Below, piece by piece: positions 1-5,502 of a stretch of DNA of 5,502 nucleotides (its first letter is position 1; each line of letters opens with the position of its first letter). The position numbers and the translations under genes are program-made. The DNA comes from Spirosoma sp. (GTDB lineage Bacteria; Bacteroidota; Bacteroidia; Cytophagales; Spirosomataceae): assembly GCA_025351545.1 (NCBI GenBank), contig JANXVQ010000047.1, forward strand, positions 1-5,502, read 5' to 3'. The notes below the pieces were generated by a model that saw only the letters and a list, made by a program, of their open reading frames with translations, did not search any database and was not told the DNA's origin.

Positions 1-1
1 A

Positions 2-26
2 CCCGACACCACGAAAGCCCGACACC
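2..26. repeat. Two direct copies of a 9-base unit, period 16
   Basis: The unit CCCGACACC occurs at 2-10 and again at 18-26, separated by ACGAAAG. Read on the minus strand this is GGTGTCGGG twice. It lies about 45 bases downstream of the tssK stop, in what appears to be an intergenic stretch. Because it touches the window edge, it may be the end of a longer tandem array or a dispersed intergenic repeat. Two copies alone could be chance. Confidence 0.45.
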
Positions 27-70
27 GCCGGGTGGCCGCTGCCGTTTTAACCTGGCGAAAATAAAAATTT
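27..70. other. Start of the intergenic region downstream of tssK, no clear terminator
   Basis: After the tssK TGA on the minus strand comes a T-rich tract (AAATTTTTATTTTCG on that strand, about 56-70), then GC-rich sequence at 27-46. The best hairpin I can draw in the GC-rich part has a 3-base-pair stem (GCC-GGGT-GGC), too weak to call a terminator, and the T-rich tract precedes rather than follows it. No open frame can be judged over so short a distance. Confidence 0.35.
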
Positions 71-1210
71 TCACCCCCAAATTCGGCCTCGTTTAGGCGC
101 TTGAGGAGACACTTCTTCTTTCTCTTTATAAATCGTTTCGCGGTTTTTCTCCACGTAATTCAGTTCGCTCAATTTGCTGTACAATACAATCAGTTTATCC
201 GTCAGGCTATAAATTGCCGTAATCATTGGCTGACAGTCAGCATGGAGATATTCTTCTTCGAGCAGACTTTGCAACGACGTTTCTATCTCGGCAGGACTGA
301 TGTTACACCAGTTCTTGAAGTAGTTGAACATGATGTCGCGTTCCTGGTCCGGGGTACTTTTGATGGCAAGTTTCAGCGTGCGCGCTAACCGAACGCCCAA
401 CTCGACCATAAATAAGGGTGACTCATCCTGCCCCCGAAGATCGTAAGCATCCAGGTGGTCGCTCATTACCCGGACGGTCGCTTCGGCTAAATTACCGATA
501 CTTGACGCCAGCAAATTCGCTTGCCCCGATCGGGCATTGGTCCGTACTCGCCCCACAACGGTTGTGGCAGAGTCGGCAATTTTACCCAGATTTTTGACGA
601 TATTCTGATGGTGTTGCCGAAAGGCGGGCCACACCCCAACCGATCGGCAGGGGGGTAAATAATCGTCATCTAACGTAAACTGTCCGCCTGCCAGTAACAA
701 CTTGCCGATGGGCAGGTGGAAACCAGCCGCCATAGTCGGGGCCAGCATAGAGGCTGTCAATACGCTGAGGTGGCAGGCAGGTTGGGTATATGGGTAGCGC
801 AGGGGCACTTCTTCGGGGTCGGGCTGGCCCCAGGGTTGTAGTTCAAACGGGTTGATATCTAGTACCACATAGCCCGTTGTGTTCCCCACTCGTTGCCACT
901 GCTCAAGAATGCTGGCAAGCGGAAGCTTTAAGGGTAAACTGCGCATGGCGTCGAAGTCGATCCGTGAACCTCCGGGCGTAATGGCCCGGCATATTGATAA
1001 GGTAATATCGCTCCCATCGCAGGTCAGTATTCGTGGGCTTGCCTGCCCTGGCAACGATGGCAAAAGACCGTAGTTATACGTGTTCAGTAGTAACCCCGTT
1101 GCATCGCGGACTGCATCACGTAGGGCATTATCGTTCGCAATCAAGTGCGAGCGAGAGATTTTCATCCCGTCGGCCCAGTTCACAGGCCAGTGTTTCAGTT
1201 CAGGCAGCAT
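71..1210 (-). CDS. tssK: Type VI secretion baseplate subunit TssK
   Basis: This is a 379-residue protein, somewhat shorter than proteobacterial TssK (about 440-450). TssK trimers bind the TssF/TssG wedge through their N-terminal part and dock on the membrane complex through the C-terminal part, all in the cytoplasm. The N-terminal hallmark is PVNWADGMKISRSHLIANDN (9-28), matching the family's 'v.W.eGm.l...Hf...d'. A second hallmark is HLPIGKLLLAGGQFTLDDDYLPPCRSV (165-191), matching 'lpI.kv...g....ld..fiPP'. The region after about residue 200 is mostly helical by composition, and the C-terminus is a charged tail (KNRETIYKEKEEVSPQAPKRGR). The ATG at 1210 lies 17 bases after the tssN stop. The stop is TGA. 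The shorter length is expected if the docking domain has adapted to a TssN-type membrane complex instead of TssL/TssM. Confidence 0.88.
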   Translation of the reverse strand: MLPELKHWPVNWADGMKISRSHLIANDNALRDAVRDATGLLLNTYNYGLLPSLPGQASPRILTCDGSDITLSICRAITPGGSRIDFDAMRSLPLKLPLASILEQWQRVGNTTGYVVLDINPFELQPWGQPDPEEVPLRYPYTQPACHLSVLTASMLAPTMAAGFHLPIGKLLLAGGQFTLDDDYLPPCRSVGVWPAFRQHHQNIVKNLGKIADSATTVVGRVRTNARSGQANLLASSIGNLAEATVRVMSDHLDAYDLRGQDESPLFMVELGVRLARTLKLAIKSTPDQERDIMFNYFKNWCNISPAEIETSLQSLLEEEYLHADCQPMITAIYSLTDKLIVLYSKLSELNYVEKNRETIYKEKEEVSPQAPKRGRIWG

Positions 1211-1227
1211 AGGTACTAAAATAAGGG

Positions 1228-2079
1228 TTAATTACTGAAACTCCGTGCAATAATTGTGTCATCGGTTTTGAGACCGTTGCGAAGCAGCGAAAGTGAGGGA
1301 TCGTAGTACGTTTTTATCCAGCCGCCCCACGATTCGCGGTAGAAAATCCAGCCCAGCAGCGTGCCCTCACTATTCGCTTCGTGGTATAAAATCGGGTGTT
1401 CGGGATCTTCTTCGTTGTTGTGCGAATAGATCATAAATTGAAATAACTCGTCCAGTGTCCGGTCGGCGGGCAGCGTCACGGTGAAGCGATTTGAGACGGG
1501 CTCATCGGGCCGTTTGGTAACCATAAAGTTGAGCCTCAAGGTATTGTCTAACTCAACCAACGGCACAGGCCGCGAAACGGGATAAAACCATTTGTGGTAA
1601 ATTCGGGGCGGAATGGCAAGCCAGGTCTCATAAGCGTACAGACTCAGCAAGGGTAGTAAAAACGGCAGCAGACCCGTTACCAGCGCGGGCATCGACCTAT
1701 TGGACTGTTGCATCTGTTGCATTCCCTGAAAGAGTCCCGTAAAGGCGCCAGCGATCAAAAATAATATGACTCCTGCCAGCAACAGTTCAGACCAGAACCC
1801 GCCCGCAGGCTGGAACGGAATAAGTTTTCGGGAGATCAATATGTGCATAATACCCAGAATCAAGGCCATGCCTTCGATCCAGTAAAAGGCCGTTACGAGT
1901 GACTCTGAACGGGCGAAAATGGCCCCTAATCCGGCAGAAATGATTATTGTACCCATGCCGTACAAAAGCATCTTTTTGGTGAAGACTTCCCTGGCCGAAT
2001 GGCGTATAATCAGTCCGATCAGGCAAAAAATAGCCAGAACGATGTAGAGAACAATGGTGAGTATAACGTCTGTTTTCAT
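1228..2079 (-). CDS. tssN: Bacteroidota T6SS membrane protein TssN
   Basis: This is a 283-residue inner-membrane protein. Five hydrophobic segments can be read at about residues 5-25, 40-57, 62-83, 97-117 and 131-151. A soluble C-terminal domain of about 130 residues follows, containing RLNFMVTKRPDEPVSNRFTV, the segment DELFQFMIYSHNNEEDP and GWIFYRESWGGWIKTYYDP. This layout (five helices then a soluble domain with Trp/Tyr-rich strands) and the position between tssG and tssK fit TssN. TssN is one of the subunits (with TssO, P, Q and R) that replace TssJLM as the membrane complex in T6SS-iii. The soluble domain probably faces the cytoplasm if the N-terminus is outside, but topology is inferred. 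A short GMQQMQQSNRSM loop separates helices 4 and 5. The start lies 29 bases after tssG, the widest gap in the run. Confidence 0.82.
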   Translation of the reverse strand: MKTDVILTIVLYIVLAIFCLIGLIIRHSAREVFTKKMLLYGMGTIIISAGLGAIFARSESLVTAFYWIEGMALILGIMHILISRKLIPFQPAGGFWSELLLAGVILFLIAGAFTGLFQGMQQMQQSNRSMPALVTGLLPFLLPLLSLYAYETWLAIPPRIYHKWFYPVSRPVPLVELDNTLRLNFMVTKRPDEPVSNRFTVTLPADRTLDELFQFMIYSHNNEEDPEHPILYHEANSEGTLLGWIFYRESWGGWIKTYYDPSLSLLRNGLKTDDTIIARSFSN

Positions 2080-2108
2080 TTTGTAAAGTGGGTTTTGCTA
2101 CTTGTGAA

Positions 2109-3074
2109 TCAGGTTAAGGTGCAGGTCATGCCCAGCCGTCCGGCGGTAGCACTTGCCGACAGGCTGAAGACATCATTGACGGCGTCGGCCAGTATATCCA
2201 TGCGCCAGTCGGCATCGACAGGAAACAAGTACCCGGCCAGTAACCGAACCTGCCGTAAACCAATGCCCCCCGGCAGGAAATCCTGCAATTGACTGTCGGT
2301 TAGCGGACCAATTTTTAATTGAATCAGTCCACCGTCGTCTATTATTGACGGTTGAGGCAACACCCAATCCAGCCCCAGTCGGCCCGCGCCCAGTTGGGCT
2401 GGTTGCCAGTCTGTAGGCTGACTGGCCGGTTTGTTTACAGAAATCACTTGCCTGCCATACTGAATCTGTACCGGAGCCTGTAAAAATCGACCAATATAGT
2501 AGGCCGTCTGCTCCCAATTGCCGACGATCTGATAGGCCTGCGTAATCAACAGAAACAGCGTTAGTTTTTGCTGATTAGTCAGCGAATACGCTTCCGTATC
2601 AGGGGCAACGAGCTTCAGTAGTTCGGCTACCAGCAGATCATCATCACCAGCCAGCGTTCGGGTTTCAAATCGGGCAATGGCGGCTCGCTGGTGATTGAAT
2701 TCGTTATCGAATGGCAAAAAGAAATGTCGTGACTCTTTTTCCTGTTTTTCTTCCTGCTGCCGTATTTCGGCCCATTCGTCTTCGCCCTGCGTTCGCTTTT
2801 TTGCCCGATGAAACAATCGTTCAGGCAACGTATCGTAGAAACCATCGCGCGGAATTTCGATTTGCCATCGCGTTTCAAACCGATCATCCGACCGGTCTTT
2901 GATTTCCCGGATGTCGCGTTCGAAATTGTAAACCGACGTTCGTTCGGGACTGATGACCAATTCATCTTTTGTTAGCAGGCCACCGTCCAGTAACTCATTG
3001 ACTACGTTTTCAAACCGTAGCCGCCGGGTGGCACCCTCATTCAGTAGTGATTCTATGTCAGCCGTTCCTAGCAT
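2109..3074 (-). CDS. tssG: Type VI secretion baseplate subunit TssG (VasB family)
   Basis: This 321-residue protein is the expected size for TssG, the partner of TssF in the baseplate wedge. Near the N-terminus, IPRDGFYDTLPERLFHRAK (about 74-92) corresponds to the 'G..d.LPe.l' region found in TssG. A Glu/Gln/Lys-rich stretch at 98-116 is probably an exposed helix and may be coiled. The strongest evidence is at 225-280: AQLGAGRLGLDWVLPQ, followed by LIQLKIGPLTDSQLQDFLPGG, matching the family pattern 'LG.n.vlG........f.i.iGPL....f..fLPgg'. The start ATG at 3074 is 8 bases after the tssF stop with no Shine-Dalgarno sequence. The stop is TGA. The gene is intact and presumably translated together with tssF, since the products assemble in a fixed complex. 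Confidence 0.9.
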   Translation of the reverse strand: MLGTADIESLLNEGATRRLRFENVVNELLDGGLLTKDELVISPERTSVYNFERDIREIKDRSDDRFETRWQIEIPRDGFYDTLPERLFHRAKKRTQGEDEWAEIRQQEEKQEKESRHFFLPFDNEFNHQRAAIARFETRTLAGDDDLLVAELLKLVAPDTEAYSLTNQQKLTLFLLITQAYQIVGNWEQTAYYIGRFLQAPVQIQYGRQVISVNKPASQPTDWQPAQLGAGRLGLDWVLPQPSIIDDGGLIQLKIGPLTDSQLQDFLPGGIGLRQVRLLAGYLFPVDADWRMDILADAVNDVFSLSASATAGRLGMTCTLT

Positions 3075-3082
3075 AAAATGGA

Positions 3083-4885
3083 TTATTTTTTGAGCATTAC
3101 CCGGTATGGCATTGCCGCAAATGACTGTTGTTCAATAAGATGCTGAATCCGGTGGCAATACTCATCCCACTGGTCTGCCGGAACAGATTTTGCTGGGTTA
3201 GGCGTTAATATAATGTCGATCGAACGAATTAGCCCCTGGGTTTGCATGGCCCCCGTCGAAAGCCCTTTGCTAACGCTGACGCCACTCAGTTTATCGCCCA
3301 GTTCGGCAAAGCAAACCGCTTTTATATCTTCGACCGTTACAACCCGCCCCCGGGTAAGCAAAGCCTGCCGGAAAACGGGCAGGTTCTCGTCGGGTCTGAG
3401 CCGTTGTTTGCCACCCGTTGAGGTAGTCAATAATACCGACTCCTCGTCTGAAAAAACGATCTGGCTTCGGTCTTTAGTGAGCTTAGTGCCAAACGGAATC
3501 TTATTGGCTAAATCACCTTTCGTACTCCAGAATTTCACCGTCAGCTTGCCGGCTTTTTCGGCCGTTTTTACCGTCAGATATGTGTTTTGCTGGTTGCCTT
3601 CGCCGATGGCCGTGTTGATTTTTTCAAGCCTCTTTCTTATTTCTTCGATCTCACTTTCCAGTTCACTCCGCCCCAGACTCATAAACATGGCACTTTCGTC
3701 GCGCAGGAGCGTAATAAGGTACGACACAATATCGTAGCCGTCCCGTTCGTCGAATCGGGTAATACCACCCTGCCGTAACACATATTGATTCTGACCGTCG
3801 CGGGTAATTTGCTGCGCTTCATTAATTTTTGTTCCGGCTGTGGTTTCAATATCAACCATCTCCATAAACGATTCCAGCGGCTCAATCCGAACCGGAAACA
3901 CGTTGAAAAGCGGCCGTATATCGTGCGTATCGACGCACAGTTTTCGGTTTATTACCGGAAACGCATTGACGTCAACCTGAGTGCGGTAGACAGCCTCTTC
4001 GGGCAAGCTGGCAGAAAATTCCAGTTTTAGCCAGACTAATTCGGTTGAAAAAAACTTGGCTGATTCTTCTGCCGTTAACCCCTGACTCAATTCGGGCGGG
4101 CATTTCCGGCGGCAGTCGCTCAACGAAATAACCTCATCCGTCTTTTTTGAAATGTTGCTGATCGATAAAAAATGCCGACCATAATACCTCCGAATATGTT
4201 CGTGCATTCGGCCGGAAAGCGTGTCCTCAATGGGGCCGGGGTTTTCGGGCAAGCCGGGCGAGACATGGATCTCTGTAGCAGCCAGCGATATCCGAATGTC
4301 GGCAACCTGTTCCAGATAGGCCGAACGAAGGGGGTCATTTCGCCAGTCGAAAAAGAGCAGCAAGTTCTCGAATGAATCTAAATCAGGATCAACGGCCAGC
4401 CCCAGCCAGTATTGGTTGCCGGGTAGAATCTGGTTCATAAACGACTCTTTCGTCGATGGGCCGTATTCTTTAATCTTGTTCTGAACGACAGCGGTTTTTA
4501 ATTTGGCGTTGAGAAGATGGAATGAACCGGCGGCTGAGAAATGAATTTCTTTGCCGCCCACATTGCACGAAAATGGATGCGTGGGAAGTACCTCAAATGA
4601 GGGGTCGATAACGTGGGTCCGCATCACGGCATGAGCCGGTTGGGGACCCGTCATTACGCTGGGTGTAAGCAGTTGGGCCAGCCGCTGCACAATACGGCTG
4701 CGCGAGTTCTGCAATTCATGGTGCAGCCCTTCAATACCAGTGGCAAAAGCACCCAAAAGGAGCCCCACCAGTGGGTCGAAACTTTCGACGGCCATCTCCG
4801 ACTCGTCGTAGTTCCAGAGGTGAGCTACTTCCCGAATCATCTCGCTGCGAATGGCCTCGCGGGATCGTTGGCGTTGCGGAGTCAT
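3083..4885 (-). CDS. tssF: Type VI secretion baseplate subunit TssF (VasA family)
   Basis: This is a 600-residue protein, the usual TssF length. Two TssF copies with one TssG form the baseplate wedge in the cytoplasm. The N-terminal hallmark is clear at residues 36-86: FDPLVGLLLGAFATGIEGLH, then LQNSRSRIVQRLAQLLTP and GPQPAHAVM, matching the family pattern DP.v..LL.aFA...a......f..l...lL..l.P....P.P. A second hallmark is AFPVINR at 309-315, matching the conserved 'FP.vN' motif. YDIVSYLITLLRDE at 384-397 is followed by a probable coiled-coil helix at about 405-428 (SELESEIEEIRKRLEKI). The C-terminal part includes GRVVTVEDIKAVCFAEL (513-529), which looks like the baseplate J-type 'R.vT.eDi' motif. 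The ATG at 4885 is well placed 10 bases after the tssE stop. The gene is intact. Confidence 0.92.
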   Translation of the reverse strand: MTPQRQRSREAIRSEMIREVAHLWNYDESEMAVESFDPLVGLLLGAFATGIEGLHHELQNSRSRIVQRLAQLLTPSVMTGPQPAHAVMRTHVIDPSFEVLPTHPFSCNVGGKEIHFSAAGSFHLLNAKLKTAVVQNKIKEYGPSTKESFMNQILPGNQYWLGLAVDPDLDSFENLLLFFDWRNDPLRSAYLEQVADIRISLAATEIHVSPGLPENPGPIEDTLSGRMHEHIRRYYGRHFLSISNISKKTDEVISLSDCRRKCPPELSQGLTAEESAKFFSTELVWLKLEFSASLPEEAVYRTQVDVNAFPVINRKLCVDTHDIRPLFNVFPVRIEPLESFMEMVDIETTAGTKINEAQQITRDGQNQYVLRQGGITRFDERDGYDIVSYLITLLRDESAMFMSLGRSELESEIEEIRKRLEKINTAIGEGNQQNTYLTVKTAEKAGKLTVKFWSTKGDLANKIPFGTKLTKDRSQIVFSDEESVLLTTSTGGKQRLRPDENLPVFRQALLTRGRVVTVEDIKAVCFAELGDKLSGVSVSKGLSTGAMQTQGLIRSIDIILTPNPAKSVPADQWDEYCHRIQHLIEQQSFAAMPYRVMLKK

Positions 4886-4895
4886 AGGTATGGGT

Positions 4896-5318
4896 TTATG
4901 AATAGCGCACTACCCGGAATTTCATTTCGGGCAGCATCTCGCGCGTTTGGGTTAGTCGGCAACGAACGATGATCTGCACGTAGCGGCAGATACGCGGGTT
5001 CCGGCCATCTATTTTTTCTTCTACATCGGTCACCTCAATAGTCACCCGTTCCGGCTCAATTCGCTTATCGAATTTGCGCAGGTAGTCTTCGATGGAACGT
5101 TTAAGTTGATCTTTGCTGGGCGTTTCATTCAACTCCTGAAACTCGTAATTATGAATAATGCAGCCATAGGTTGGGTCATAGTGGTATTCGCTCGGGCGAG
5201 TGGCCAAATAGAGGGCAATGGTCTGCGCCACCGATTCGTCGAGGGGCAATTTGTCGAGCGGCTGTCGTTTTGTCAGTGCCCCAAACGAGGGCGGCAAATC
5301 ATAGTAGTCGGCAGGCAT
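4896..5318 (-). CDS. tssE: Type VI secretion baseplate subunit TssE (gp25-like)
   Basis: This is a 140-residue protein of the GPW/gp25 lysozyme-like fold family, which despite the name is structural. TssE joins the TssF/TssG wedge to the first TssB/TssC sheath ring in the cytoplasm. Visible family features include an N-terminal FGALTKRQPLDKLPLDESV segment, a helix followed by YDPTYGCIIHNYEF (the usual 'YG' region after the first helix), and DKRIEPERVTIEV, matching the conserved 'E.R...P.v' strand region of gp25 proteins. The C-terminal strands (YVQIIVRCRL) complete the expected beta-sheet. The length is normal for the family. I chose the ATG at 5316-5318; a TTG two codons upstream is in frame but unnecessary. 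No Shine-Dalgarno sequence is seen upstream. The stop falls 10 bases before tssF. Confidence 0.88.
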   Translation of the reverse strand: MPADYYDLPPSFGALTKRQPLDKLPLDESVAQTIALYLATRPSEYHYDPTYGCIIHNYEFQELNETPSKDQLKRSIEDYLRKFDKRIEPERVTIEVTDVEEKIDGRNPRICRYVQIIVRCRLTQTREMLPEMKFRVVRYS

Positions 5319-5336
5319 GATCAAGCGCTGGAAGGG

Positions 5337-5502
5337 TTAATAAATGTATTCTCCGGTTTCGAGTCTGTACTGCCAGGGAGTCCTGAAATTGCGGGCTAAC
5401 GTGACCTTGACACTTTGGTAGATTTCGATATCGTTTAGTTTCGAGATATTGACTTTGTAGTGCCTGAACCAATTTTTAGCGGCTAATTTCACGAAGCTTT
5501 TG
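5337..5502 (-). CDS. C-terminal 54 residues of an unrecognised protein, cut by the window edge
   Basis: The minus strand is open from the right edge to a TAA stop at 5337-5339, giving 54 residues that end in ETGEYIY. The fragment is basic (about ten Lys/Arg against four Asp/Glu) and rich in aromatic residues, with stretches such as KNWFRHYKVNISKL and RNFRTPWQYRLETG. No signal peptide or membrane segment is visible in this part. The stop lies 18 bases before the tssE start on the same strand, so it is probably the preceding gene of the T6SS operon. I do not recognise the family: it does not resemble the C-termini I expect for TssB, TssC, TssH or Hcp-like TssD. It could be a less conserved T6SS-iii subunit or an accessory protein. 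That it is coding is inferred from the open frame, plausible composition and operon-like spacing. Confidence 0.6.
   Translation of the reverse strand, partial: KSFVKLAAKNWFRHYKVNISKLNDIEIYQSVKVTLARNFRTPWQYRLETGEYIY

Noticed and set aside
20..50. Possible rho-independent terminator after tssK
   Set aside because: The best stem is about three base pairs and is not followed by a T-tract in the direction of transcription.
101..388. Phe-rich plus-strand open frame opposite the 3' part of tssK
   Set aside because: The Phe runs are the complement of Lys/Glu codons in the charged tail of TssK. There is no independent coding evidence.
2080..2108. Possible internal promoter before tssN, in the widest gap of the run
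   Set aside because: At 29 bases the gap is too short for a full Bacteroidota-type promoter (TTTG near -33 and TATNNTTTG near -7), and I do not see those boxes in it.
2998..3061. Possible effector or toxin features in the N-terminal part of TssG
   Set aside because: The charged N-terminal region lies in line with the TssG family and is not a separate domain. The window holds no effector or immunity pair.
3213..3737. A 174-codon open frame on the plus strand inside tssF
   Set aside because: It lies fully antisense to tssF, whose frame is supported by family motifs. The translation is Ser/Leu/Pro-rich and has no recognisable motif; it reads as a by-product of codon use on the opposite strand.
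4613..4972. Plus-strand open frame across the tssE-tssF junction
   Set aside because: It is antisense to two well supported genes, and its composition is typical of a shadow frame.
5322..5324. TTG as an alternative tssE start
   Set aside because: It would add only two residues (Met-Ile), and an ATG follows immediately at 5316-5318. Neither has a Shine-Dalgarno sequence, so the ATG is the simpler choice.

Overview
This window is most likely a piece of a chromosomal type VI secretion system (T6SS) locus from a Bacteroidota bacterium, and within that phylum a Cytophagales-like organism (Spirosoma or a relative) fits best. The phylum call rests on the gene content: an integral membrane protein matching TssN, found only in the Bacteroidota subtype (T6SS-iii), sits between baseplate genes. 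Two weaker signs agree: none of the five starts has a recognisable Shine-Dalgarno sequence, and base composition is near 50% GC by eye. The genus-level guess is inference only.

Layout: every gene is on the minus strand and is read from the right end of the window to the left. The order is the 3' end of an unrecognised gene (5337-5502), tssE (4896-5318), tssF (3083-4885), tssG (2109-3074), tssN (1228-2079) and tssK (71-1210). The gaps are 18, 10, 8, 29 and 17 bases, so the whole run looks like one transcription unit. No promoter was seen inside it. The first 70 bases of the window lie downstream of tssK and hold a short direct repeat but no clear terminator or gene.

How the genes work together: TssE, TssF, TssG and TssK are the four standard building blocks of the T6SS baseplate. 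TssF and TssG form the wedge, TssE (gp25-like) links the wedge to the first ring of the contractile sheath, and TssK trimers connect the wedge to the membrane-spanning complex. In Proteobacteria that complex is TssJLM. Bacteroidota lack TssJLM and use TssN with TssO, TssP, TssQ and TssR. Placing tssN between tssG and tssK therefore puts the membrane anchor beside the genes for the parts that must dock onto it. The sheath (TssB/C), tube (TssD), spike (TssI), ATPase (TssH), other membrane subunits and any effector or immunity genes are not visible and presumably lie outside the window.

The window is compact core machinery. I see no mobile element, CRISPR array, RNA gene or effector cassette. 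The least explained items are the truncated upstream gene, the direct repeat at the left edge, and the divergent C-terminal parts of TssK and TssF.
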